From assembly GCA_047967505.1 (NCBI GenBank), contig CM106541.1: a DNA stretch of 64,000 bases, one strand, 5' to 3'. Below are positions 44,640 through 54,172 of this stretch, one piece after another. The stretch's first letter is position 1. Each line of letters opens with the position of its first letter. Position numbers and translations under genes: made by a program. Origin of the DNA: Dipteris shenzhenensis. Taxonomy: Eukaryota; Polypodiophyta; Polypodiopsida; Gleicheniales. A model generated the notes under the pieces. That model saw only the letters and a list, made by a program, of their open reading frames with translations, was not told the origin of the DNA and did no database searches.

Positions 44640-45255
44640 GTGTAGGAGGCATAATGTGGTCATCTGAAATGTTAGGGTAAAAAAACAATGACCTTAACTC
44701 TGGGGACCCCCGACTTGATCGCCTCCACTGCAAAGGAAGTCAAACCAGCAAGGAGGGGGGTTATCCTTGTCACGTGCCCAAAGATGCTTCGATCGTGGCA
44801 AGAAGTCAATGGTAAACCTAAGGATGACCGGGGAATCTAATGAGTGTAGTAACCTATCTATCCTCCTCTACAAAGTCAAAACCCAAGGAGAAAGGAGTGA
44901 GCAAAAACCTCCTGGAATCAAGCATCAAAGGACTAGCCTGTAACACTGTGCTCGCAGCCCCGTGGACAATCAAAAGCCACCTTGAAAAATCTTTGTCCCA
45001 ATAACTGAATATTTGTAAGGCAGGGGGTGAGGTCCGAAGGTAGAGTAGCAAGCATCCAATCCCTAGCCCAAGACATGGAAGGGCGGAACCTATGGATGCG
45101 TGTAAAGAGGGTGGTGGAGCTTTCAAGCTCCACATCCTTTTTGAGCTGCAACAGCTCATCGTTTGATCATGGGTGGTAGAAGCAGTTGAGGATTGCTTGA
45201 ATGAGGAATCGACAAAGTAAAAATGTGAGGCTGACTGAACACAAAAGAGACTCAT
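44640..45255 (-). pseudogene. LINE ORF1 remnant (minus)
   Basis: The frame at 44854-45255 ends LQASPLMLDSRRFLLTPFSL then GFDFVEEDR, matching MASPLALGSKKMFLIPLLGF and GPIEEDRQVTSL at 36.8 kb. It precedes the endonuclease at 44.4 kb on the same strand, so the two form one 5' LINE half. Confidence 0.6.
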
Positions 45256-45357
45256 CTGTTGCGTTACAGAGGCTAGAAAGAGGGGACGGATGCAGCTAAT
45301 TATTGTAGTAAGGGGGAAAGAACAATATCAAGCTAGAGCAGCAGGAAGAGCTCCATA

Positions 45358-46326
45358 TTAGCTGGCAGCTAACTCCCACAAACTGAATCCCTCTAAAACC
45401 AATGAAATACGAGCATCTGGGCTCTTACAAAGCCAATGGATGAGCAAACGCGTTTGACCAATGTAGACTCTCAGCGTACAAAGGATTTCCAGCATGAGAA
45501 TCACAACCATGCCATTCAAGATGAGAGCATTTGCTTCCAGCCCAAAAGAATTCGCTAAACTAAGGGACAACCCTTACTTTGGCACTAGTACCGAAAAGAA
45601 AGCTCAATTGAGTGGGCTACCAATGGCCAAAAGCACAAGTAGTCATATAGGAAAGCAAGTGACGCATCATAGATGCCCGAGGTTGATCACCTTGTAGATA
45701 TTCCAGCATCATTTTGGCCTTATGTGCCAAATTGTGTGTATGAATATTGAGGAACCACCATGCATTTTTGGCGAGCAAAGGTGTTGCAAAAGAGTAATGA
45801 AGGCTCTTACGGCCATGCTTCGAGCACTAGAAAGTCTCTATAAGAGTGGAGATGAAGCATGCAATATCTTTCTTGCCAAACATCATAAAAGGCCAATAGA
45901 ACTGTATATATGCAACCAAAATTGACTGAGTAATATGAAGCCAGACATGCAATTTCCAAGTAGCTAACTTCCAATAATCCAACTACTTCCAATATTCCAA
46001 CTTCTTTTCTAGCTTTGCAAGCACCCAATCTGTTTGTTGGCAATGAATGACCATTCACCCCAAAGGATAACTCAGATGGTGAACAAGTTGACTAGGCAAA
46101 ACAATTTCACCAAGCCTCAAAATATGATGCCAGTCTTTAGCATGCAATGGTAGAAGCTTAGATTTTTCGAAATTCAGCTGCAGACCAGCAGCAGCCAACC
46201 CATACAATGATAAAACCCGCATGAGTTGTGAAAGACCCTGCTGAGTTTTCCTAGGACTGAAGAAGAAATCATCAGCATAAGATTGCAAAATCATGGGCTT
46301 TTTTCTTCCATATTTCATTTGCAGAC
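45358..46326 (-). pseudogene. LINE family C, RT with YADD box (minus)
   Basis: The frame at 46055-46384 carries KPMILQSYADDFFFS, an intact catalytic YADD box, followed by SQLMRVLSLYGLAAAGLQLNFEKSKLL, the palm continuation. Downstream frames (45807-46058, 45358-45570) hold the connector and C-terminal region. A shorter LINE C 3' end (46327-46500) has inserted just upstream of the YADD box. The family is unlike A or B in sequence. Confidence 0.78.
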
Positions 46327-46500
46327 TTTTTTTTCTGGGGGGGTGAAAGTAGTCCCTATAAAAGGGAAAGCTTGTTACAAGCATTTCAAGATATCATTAT
46401 ATAACAAGAAGGAAGGATAGTCTAAATCGTGTGCATGTAGACAATCATAAAATGACTGCCGTGAAGATGCCCGAAAGAACTGATGTTTAGCAGAGATGGA
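46327..46500 (-). mobile_element. Short LINE C 3' end insertion
   Basis: A T run at 46327-46334 begins sequence related to the LINE C 3' region (caatcataaaatgactgccgt... compare attcaaagaatgattgccgt at 46660). Its distal side meets a (CA)n-like tract at 46502-46517. Confidence 0.6.
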
Positions 46501-46517
46501 TCACACACCACACACAC

Positions 46518-48060
46518 TTTTTTTTTGGGTGAAATACATCTGTATTATATCACAACAAACTGTAAAACTATTCTCCAAAAAAGAGGGGACTAGTAATCAC
46601 AACATCAAAAGATCTCATTATAGGACAAAAAAAGTAGGATAATCCAAATCCCATGCAGGCATTCAAAGAATGATTGCCGTAGGGAAGCACGGAAGAAATA
46701 ATATGTAGACGGAGAAGGTCACCAAAGAGACTCTATGATTACGGTTCTTCCATAGAGTCCATAGTGCCCAATACCAAGCCCAATGAAAGAAAAGATCAAG
46801 TCCTTGCATGAGAGGATGAACACCAACGATCCAGAATCGCTTGCTAAAATTAGCTGTAGATGATGATGAACAAGTTAATCAAGCAAGACAATTTCCCCAA
46901 GCCACAAAAAGCTATGCCAATCTTTGGCATGCAAAGGTAGAAGCTTTGATGTTTAAAGCTTATGTGCAGGCCAGCAGCAATTCCATATAAGCATAAAGCA
47001 CTCATGAGTTGCGAAAGATCCTTGTCAATGTTCTTTGGAGTGAAAAAAGAATCATTAGTATAGGCTTGTCCAATCATGGGTTTTCTGCCATGTATCTCCA
47101 AAGCATGCAAGACAATAGTGTCCACAAGATGATCAATATTGCAAAGCATCGGGTGAGAAGCTATTGCATAAAGCAACGCACTATGAGGGCATCCATGTCC
47201 GACCGAACAATATAAATTCCACTGATCAAAAATATCTCCAGATAAGATGGAGGCAGCTTTACCGTCACACTGTACAGTCAATAACTAATGTGCTGCATAC
47301 GATCTCCAACTCCCAAAGATTGCATGCTTGCGAGATAAAGTCCCATTGCACAGTATCAAAGGCTTTAGTGATGTCTACTTGCAGCAAAAGTACATCCTAT
47401 TGAGTATACTTTGCATATTCTATCCCAACATAAGCATTAGTAATATTATAAGTGATGCGTCTATGAGGTATGAAGCCATATTGGGTAGGATGTAGACCAT
47501 CATGCAAAAAGCCCTTTATTCGATCAGCCACCATTTTAGCAACAACCACCTTGTAAACGACGTAATAGACCGCCAATCAGCAAATGATTTTGGGGATGAG
47601 CTTAACCAGCCCTTTCTTCCAAGCATGTGGCATTTGCTAGGAATTATTAATCATATGCAGTAAAACAAGCTTAAGAGCATCCCAATATTCCAGAAAAAAC
47701 TCAAATGTAAGACCATCCCAACCCGGGGATTTGGAATTTTTACAAGATTTTAAAGCATTAATAAGTTTCCTTTCCTCAAAAGGTGCCTCAAGATGTAAAG
47801 CCTAGACAGGAGTAATGATGGGAGTGACATGCTGTAATAATTTGTATTGTTGGACAGAATCTCCTGCGAGGGAGACATCGAATTTCCAAATTGTCGGGCA
47901 AAATGATCAACACAGGCTTGAGCAAGTTCTAGCTGTGAGGAAGTCCAATAACCATACAATGTCAAAACCTGACAAATATTATGAGCCTGGTTTTTGGAAT
48001 GCAAACTTTTAAAGAAATCTTTCCAGGAGCAACCTTTATCCAAGAGTACTTTTTGCCAAT
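46518..48060 (-). mobile_element. LINE family C, second copy (minus), bounded by CA repeats
   Basis: The A-tail (T run 46518-46526) joins (CA)n at 46502-46517; the far end at 48060 joins ACACACAC at 48061-48068. The frame at 46850-47281 is RT, in which the catalytic box has become QAYTNDSFF. A palm region SQLMSALCLYGIAAGLHISF matches the first copy. The frame at 47750-48112 is the linker: DKGCSWKDFFKSLHSKNQAHN and LAQACVDHFARQFGNSMSPS. Confidence 0.78.
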
Positions 48061-48203
48061 ACACACACTTTTTTTTTTTGTAGAAGAAACTTTCCATTAT
48101 GAAAATGTACATTCATTTAGCTGACCCAAGACGGACAAGCTACAAATCAGAGCTAGAAACAGTAAAGGAGACCAACCTACACACACACACACACACACAC
48201 ACA
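48061..48203 (-). mobile_element. Very short LINE C 3' end between two CA repeats
   Basis: About 110 bp of LINE-tail-like sequence with a T run (48069-48079) is flanked on the left by ACACACAC (48061-48068) and on the right by a (CA)n run (48179-48203). Repeats on both sides are what a target duplication within a CA microsatellite would give. Confidence 0.6.
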
Positions 48204-48435
48204 ATTTTCTTCTATTGGGTGAAATCCATGTGTCTTTATATTACAAAGAGGCTGTCTCCAAGGTGGAGATCAGAAAATTTCATTGTAGGACAAGTAAACA
48301 GTATAATCTAATTGATGAACAGATAGGCAATCATAAAAGGATTGCTTGAGTGACATCCGGAACAAGGAGAACATGGAAGAAGTAGGCTCTCGAAAGACTG
48401 CATGGTTCCTGTCTTTCCAAAGAGTGCAAAGTGCC
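48204..48435 (-). mobile_element. LINE C 3' end, interrupted by an LTR element
   Basis: Immediately after (CA)n comes attttcttctattgggtgaaat, matching the LINE C tail at 46527 (gggtgaaatacatctg) and, in reverse, the tail at 61360-61390. It is cut at 48435 by the LTR beginning TGTCACGGG. Confidence 0.65.
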
Positions 48436-49104
48436 TGTCACGGGCATACACAAGCCCATGGCCATGCTAGTTGGTGCCAACGTAGACAACCAGGTCAACT
48501 GCCATGCAAGCAGCCTTGCGCAGTCAGCAATCAACACACAGTCAATAGACAATCAACACCACATCATCGCAGGTCAAAAAACACAGATTTGACTTTTTGG
48601 TCAAAAGTCAACGCATTGAATTTTTTTCGCACCATTGACTTTTTGGACGATGTTGACCAGCCGATGAGGGTCAACGGTCGGTGTTGACAAGGTCGACCAA
48701 GCTGACCTAACAGCCTATAAAAGGGCAGCCTTTTGTCCTGATTCTTCATCCCACAGTTGGGCACTTCAGCCTCAGAATAGCAGCAGCAAGGCCTCCCAGC
48801 AGCAGACCAGCAGGGTAGTGTTAGCCTCTTCATGGATCTAGTGAGGATTCACCTCCTCTAGGTAGTCCAGTCTGTCCAGTTTTGCAGTGAGGGTTTCAGC
48901 CCCTTCATACAACAGTTGTATTCATCCCTTTGGGCATTCATTATTAATTTGTGTTTATTTCCTCTTTGGAGGTCCACTACATTCTCTCCCTCTAATTCTC
49001 TCATTCACATCCATAGCATGACTTTGTGTATTGAGTGCATCATCTTGCACTTGCAGTTAGTATTGAGTAGGAGAGAGAGTGAGGATAGTCTATCTCCCGC
49101 TACA
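48436..49104 (+). repeat. 5' LTR of a second Ty3/gypsy element
   Basis: A 669-bp LTR beginning TGTCACGGG and ending CTACA, two bases before the Met-tRNA primer-binding site. A TATA box, TATAAAAGG, lies at 48716-48724. The region upstream of it (48494-48692) holds ten TTGAC or GTCAA W-box cores. No 3' LTR copy is found in the window. Confidence 0.85.
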
Positions 49105-49105
49105 T

Positions 49106-49117
49106 TGGTATCAAAGC
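49106..49117 (+). other. Primer-binding site of the second gypsy element
   Basis: TGGTATCAAAGC differs by one base from the standard initiator-Met complement TGGTATCAGAGC. Confidence 0.88.
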
Positions 49118-51954
49118 TTCAGTTCTCTTTCTTGAGATAGGGAGGGTCAGTTTAGGGGCAGCTCTATTGTTTTATTGTCCAAACAAGATCCGGCAAGGGC
49201 ACCATGAGCACCAGTGAGGAGTCCAACACACGGGGGATGAGGGTTCAATGCCTCAACCGCCACCCCCACCCCCACCACAGAATCTTGTAGACACTTCCAT
49301 GTCTGCCATGACAGCCATGTTGCAGATGCAAAACAACAGTCCGAGGCTCTCTTCACCCACATGATCCAGCTTTAGGAGATGCGGGAAGATCGTGAGCAGG
49401 CCGCTAGAGAGCGCGAAAGGCTAGCTCAGGAAGCAAAAAAAAAAAAGGCGATCGAGAGGCTCGGGAAGCAAAAGAACACAATCGGGAAGCTCAAGAAGCT
49501 GAAAGGGCAGCTCGGGAAGCAAAATACAAATGCGATAGAGAGGCTCGAGAAGCCAAGTAACTCCGAGACCGCAAGGCTCAGAAGGCCAAGGAGCTCCGAG
49601 AACATACCGCTCAAGAAGAGAAGGAAAAATAGGATCGGCAGCTTCTCATTTCTCTACTCCGACCAGCGGGGGGAGAAACGGAGAGATTTCCACCTCCAGC
49701 TAAGCCTTCCTTTCCGAGAAAACTCAACTTCACACAGTACTATGGCAAGTAGAAACCCTTAGTATTGACGTCGTGGCTCAATCAGTTGAAACCTATTTTT
49801 TTGTGATGCCTACAAAGGACAACGAACGATGCATCCTAGCATCCATGCACCTCATAGGCCAGGTGGTCACCTGTTGATGCTTACGAGGAGACACCTTTTT
49901 GTAGTTGGACAGAATTCATGAAAGATCTTCGATCACGGTTCCTGCCACCGCAGTACCTGGGCAGGCTCCAGAGTCAGTTCTATGAGCTACGCCAGGGAGA
50001 CACCGAAACAATAAATCACTATGCCAATAAATTCACGTAGGTTTTTATACAGTTGTAGTTGGAGGGCAGTCAAAAGCTGAGCAAATTTCTCCATGGGCTG
50101 CATACAAACATCCAGTGTTCAGCCTTTCATGTGGAATGACAGGATTTTGGATGAGCTTGGCAGACCACTTGGAGCTTCTCCTTACATGCAGTGGCCAAGA
50201 TGGGAGAGGGGCCCTGCATCTACAGTGGGAGCATGGAAAGCCTTCAGGAAGCTTCCTACAGACCAACAGGCCCAGATGGTTCTTAATCTCAAAGGGAGTG
50301 CAGGGAGAGTCCAACAGATTGATGCAGCCTTGCCCTTGGATTGGGTGGACACAGATGACATGCCTATTACTTGCTTCACCTGGATGGGGGCATTTTCCAG
50401 ATTGGGAGTTCCTTTACAGGTGATTGCTTTTCTTGACCCACATGAGGATGCCTTAGTATTTGATGTTTCTTCAGGGGGCAGGCTGTCCAGATCCACAGAC
50501 GATATCTTGTTGGAGGTACCGTTTCAGCCTGTCAGGATAGTGGGCTTCATGGAGCATGGCTCTCTTTCACAGTGGTACTTGGATCCTGACCCGCTTCTCC
50601 TCGCCCTTGGCTCATGGAGGCTGTGGCTCTATGGAGGTGTCCCAATTAAGTTTTTGCAGTGGGACCCTGGGGAATGGGAATGGATAGATAAAGGGCACCG
50701 AGAGAAGGGCATCCCCTTCTTTCGTTACACGGTCAGTAATGCTAGGAATTTCCAACTCAGCTCTAGGGGTTGGAAGCCTACCAGAGCTCCTCATTGGGAG
50801 AACTTTCAAATTTTTGCCGACTTGCAGAGAATTTTTTGGCAGAGGCTCTGGAAATCCCACCGGAATAGAAAAATCACTCTCTTCTTTTGGTTTTTTATTC
50901 ATGGTGGGATAGCAGTGCACCATTGGAGATCCAAGTTCGGAGCTGACCCCTCTTGCCCTCGCTGCCTTTCTACTTTGGAGACAATACAGCACTGCCTATG
51001 GATTGCAGACAGGCGAGAATCATATGGAAGGGGATTGCAAGACTTTTCAGCACTTTTGTTCGCCTACCTTTCTATATGACCTGGGGATCAGTGGCTTGGC
51101 TTACTCTTTCAGGGCCCCAGGTATTTTTTGAGAGACTTGACTCCTCTTGGGCTCTTCACATCCGATGACACCTTGTGGAGTCGTGCTCTCTAGAGGATGT
51201 TCCAGCCACTCTTTTCAGGGCTGCTCACTCCTCGGTCGACTCTCCATGGGAGATCCTAACTAGCATTGCAGCATGGCACATTTGGAGAGCCAGGTGCACT
51301 GAGGCTTTGGAGGGTTCTCAGGTTCACCCTTCTCAGATCTTGGCCAGTACTTGGATAAATACGATACACACTCTGATGGCCATTTGGGCGACCATGCAAG
51401 GATCATCTCGAGCACCTCCTCCAGGAGAGTTACTTTTCTCAAAGATTGGAGAGACTCTCCCTTCTTTGCTGAGACTTCTACAGGGTTGAGATGGCATTTT
51501 CAGCCTCAGCCTTGGTTTCTTTCTACCTCATTCCTCTGAGGTGTTTTTATTACATGCTTAGCATGGTGTATTTCCGCACAAAGCTTGCTCTAGCGGGTTT
51601 CTTTCTTACTTAATAGAAGTCTCTTTTTTGAAAAAAAAAAAAACAACCAGTGTTATGTTAGAAGTTCAGGCCACGGGATTATGAGTGTGCATATGAGCTT
51701 GCTTAAAATTTTGAGCTCATGCACAAGGGTCAAGGATCCAAGTAGGTCAACAGTAAGAAGTCCCAAGATTCCACATCAAGTGGTGATGGTGCAGGAGTTG
51801 CGTCAAGTTGTTCAATAACAATTTCAAAAACTCAATGGTCATCGAGGAACTTGATGACCAGTAGACTACAGGGACAATTTCAGTAGTCATACATGCGCTT
51901 GGAGCTCAGCAGAAGGGGGAGCCTCATCAGTTTCCCAATGTGTTTCAGTTTTAG
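49118..51954 (+). pseudogene. Ty3/gypsy gag (second element), split by a LINE A insertion
   Basis: After the leader the sequence encodes a charged Glu/Arg/Lys-rich coiled-coil region (REDREQAARERERLAQEA, about 49379-49620). The gag core follows: MPTKDNERCILASMHLIGQV, then TEFMKDLRSRFLPPQYLGRL and FYELRQGDTETINHYANKF up to about 50110. A LINE A copy interrupts it at 50120-51643. Gag-like sequence then resumes (KFRPRDYECAYELA) to about 51950 and ends at LINE C endonuclease sequence. Several stops and frameshifts are present. Protease and pol are missing. Confidence 0.82.
50120..51643 (+). mobile_element. LINE family A, copy 4 (5'-truncated, poly-A, target duplication)
   Basis: The copy starts inside the connector (PFMWNDRILDELGRPLGAS) and ends with GAAGTCTCTTTTTTG plus a 13-A tail (51631-51643). 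The host gag sequence ccagtgtt is present on both sides (50112-50119 and 51647-51654); extended leftward the match is 13 of 14 bases. The 328-codon frame at 50093-51079 and the zinc-binding part after it (stops near 51168 and 51490) are close to copy 2, so this is a relatively young insertion. Confidence 0.93.
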
Positions 51955-52850
51955 TCTACCCACGTAAAGGCATAGTCAACCCACATGTTGCAATTGAGAT
52001 TATCATAATGTTGTGGATTAGCCTTGTACCAACGATCTAGGCGAGCCTGATAAGAGGAGTGTGCATTGTGTTGGAATGTATAGCTTGGCAACATGGGTTG
52101 TGATTCCTTATGAAGATCAAGGAGGCTGAGGTGAAGCAATAATTTAGACCAATGGTGTCTCTCAAATGCCAACATATGAGAATTACGAGAAGTATTATCT
52201 CCTTGTTGTGGGGCATTATTAAAATCTCCACAAATGAAAGAATGATGTCTCCAAGGATACTATTGCATAGCGTCCCAAATCAAAACCTCTACTGCGAGAG
52301 GATTGACGCGCATAGACAAGCAAATTCCAATATCTCTCCCAGGATAAGGCACTGCATAATAATCCATTTTCCCTGATTGTCATTGAGGGCAACACCTGGC
52401 TGAAGATCATGCTTCACGAGAAAGACTTCACCCCAGAAAGAATACTCTCCCGCATAGAAGATATAATACCAAGCAAAATGACCTTGGCATCCTGCATTCA
52501 TATGCTGTTTATGTTTATGTTCTTGCAAGTACAAAGTATCTGGCTGCAATTGATTGAGATACACCCATATGAGTTTCCATTTCACCCTGCACATTAAGTA
52601 AGTGTCAAGCAATTGATTTGTGACAGCAATTTCTTCTCTCCCGCATAGAAGATATCATACCGAGCAAAATGACCTTGGCGTCCTGCATACATATGCTGGT
52701 TATGTTTATGTTCTTGCAAGGACGAAGTATCTGGCCGCAATTGATTGAGATACACCCATATGAGTTTCCATTTCCATGCATCACATAAGCCCTGCACATT
52801 AAGTGTCAAGCAATTGATTTGTGACAGCAATTGATATGTACATGTCATGT
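51955..52850 (-). pseudogene. LINE C endonuclease, 5' end (minus)
   Basis: From 52848 the minus strand reads LLSQINCLTLNVQGLCDAWK then VYLNQLRPDTSSLQEHKHNQ, the start of an AP-like endonuclease with its LQEHK Glu motif. The frame at 52289-52612 repeats this segment and continues FWGEVFLVKHDLQPGVALND. A further frame reaches 51951. It is probably the 5' portion of the LINE C interrupted at 48435 by the gypsy element, but the middle is lost. Confidence 0.7.
52446..52825 (-). repeat. 190-bp tandem duplication in LINE C endonuclease
   Basis: The block starting tctcccgcatagaagatat at 52446 recurs at 52636 with about a dozen differences and a small indel. Both copies encode the same N-terminal endonuclease segment. 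Confidence 0.88.
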
Positions 52851-52903
52851 CACCTAAAAAACAAAATCAGGCCTGCATATCCTCCTCCGTATACAAACAC
52901 ATG

Positions 52904-52905
<2 letters not shown>

Positions 52906-52945
<40 letters not shown>

Positions 52946-52981
52946 CATCTATCTATCTATATATCTATCTATACATACATA
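52906..52981 (+). repeat. (CT)n and TCTA/TACA microsatellites
   Basis: A (TC)n run of about 36 bases is followed by ATCT and ACAT tetranucleotide repeats. Confidence 0.95.
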
Positions 52982-53213
52982 CAAGCAGCTGAAGACCTAC
53001 TTGCCATTTTGAGGTGTTTCTGCTTATGGAATATTGACTCAAGCATTGAGAAGAAAGTATTTTCAAAGACAAAGTGTTGTGAGATCTATTAGGGGATCCT
53101 CTTCGTTTTGCATTTTTTCTGATCCTCCCCCAGAGTTCATGTTCTGCATTAACAATCTCAATCATAGCTTTTCCTCATTGCATTTCTGCTGTGGTTGGTT
53201 TTGTGGTTTCCAG

Positions 53214-53369
53214 GTAGACACTCATTCTGATCATGACACAGAGTGCTTCTTTATTGTTCGCAAAGATGGATCACGAACGGATTTTTCTTATTGGAAGTGT
53301 ATTAAAGGATTGATCCAAACCAAGTACCCTGCTGATGCCAAAGAATTATTTGAGTTCTTTGGATTGTGA
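53214..53369 (+). CDS. NRPE1: NRPE1 terminal exon, second half of DeCL domain and stop
   Basis: The exon starts after TGTGGTTTCCAG in phase 0 and reads VDTHSDHDTECFFIVRKDGS then RTDFSYWKCIKGLIQTKYPA, ending ELFEFFGL with TGA at 53367-53369. The H....CFF.VR.DGS..DFSY.KC pattern is the hallmark second half of the DeCL domain and continues directly from GVDYIM of the preceding exon. The protein ends about 15 residues after the domain, without the Gln/Ser-rich tail known from Arabidopsis NRPE1. Longer ORFs that extend this frame upstream to 53034 are intron read-through. Confidence 0.9.
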   Translation, partial: VDTHSDHDTECFFIVRKDGSRTDFSYWKCIKGLIQTKYPADAKELFEFFGL

Positions 53370-54172
53370 CACATGATGGCGCCCCTGAAACATGATGTCA
53401 TCTTGTAAATACTTTTTCTGAGTAAAACTGGAACGACGGGTTCTTTCTTGTATCAACGGAATCCACACCATAACTGTATTCCGATTCTACATGCTGGACT
53501 GTGAGCCTGTTGATTAGTAAGTCTTCCTAAAAAGTAAATCATTCGAACATGCTGCTCTTAATTAGAAACAGAAGTCTTGGTCTTGATCACCTGTCAGTGA
53601 GAATACTTTTTTGCTTCTCAAAAGCATGGCTTTCACAATCTGATCATGGATTGCTCAGTGAACCTCCTTGCATGATAATTGTTTTGAGCTTAATGAGACC
53701 CTATCAATTAGCAAGTCCCACCATTAGAATTCGTTCCAAAGGTGCTAGGATTTTGTTGAGATCAACCGTAATACGCTTTCGCTGTAAAAGTCACAGCTCT
53801 TTGAAGAATTGTCTCATAAATAGCACCTTATGAAATTTCTCTCCCAAAATAAAGAGACATTGATGCTATTCTTGCAAATTTTGGTACAATCAACAACTAC
53901 ATCTTCAATTGTGCTAACAAAAGGAAGATCTTGGCTATTAGGGGCATGCTTCTCAAGGTTCCATCTCATTACCTGAAGTAATTTCAGAACAGGTGGGACT
54001 ACCCCATGTGGAGGACTACATAACCAAGGTCCTCGACGCATGAGAACACAGAAGTTCCTTTACGTGCATGGAAACTTGAGGTTCTTTTTGTCCTTTCCCT
54101 CACAGGTTGATTGTATGGTGTACACCATTCCAACGTTATGATGTGCCACCATCACTAAGTCTACAATGGCCA
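53370..54172 (+). terminator. NRPE1: NRPE1 3' untranslated region and flank
   Basis: No further coding exon is seen. A TTTTTCTGAGTAAAACTGG stretch at about 53410 and an AATAAA at 53848-53853 are candidate polyadenylation elements. The nearest AATAAA lies about 480 nt after the stop, so the true cleavage site is uncertain because plant signals are loose. Confidence 0.45.

Larger units (their letters stand above)
37628..53213 (+). other. NRPE1: NRPE1 last intron, 15.6 kb, splitting the DeCL domain
   Basis: It starts GTACGA and ends TGTGGTTTCCAG at 53213, phase 0. It contains LINE A, B and C copies and a second Ty3/gypsy remnant, nested in one another. Both flanking exons remain open and match one domain, so splicing across it must work if the gene is functional. 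Confidence 0.82.
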
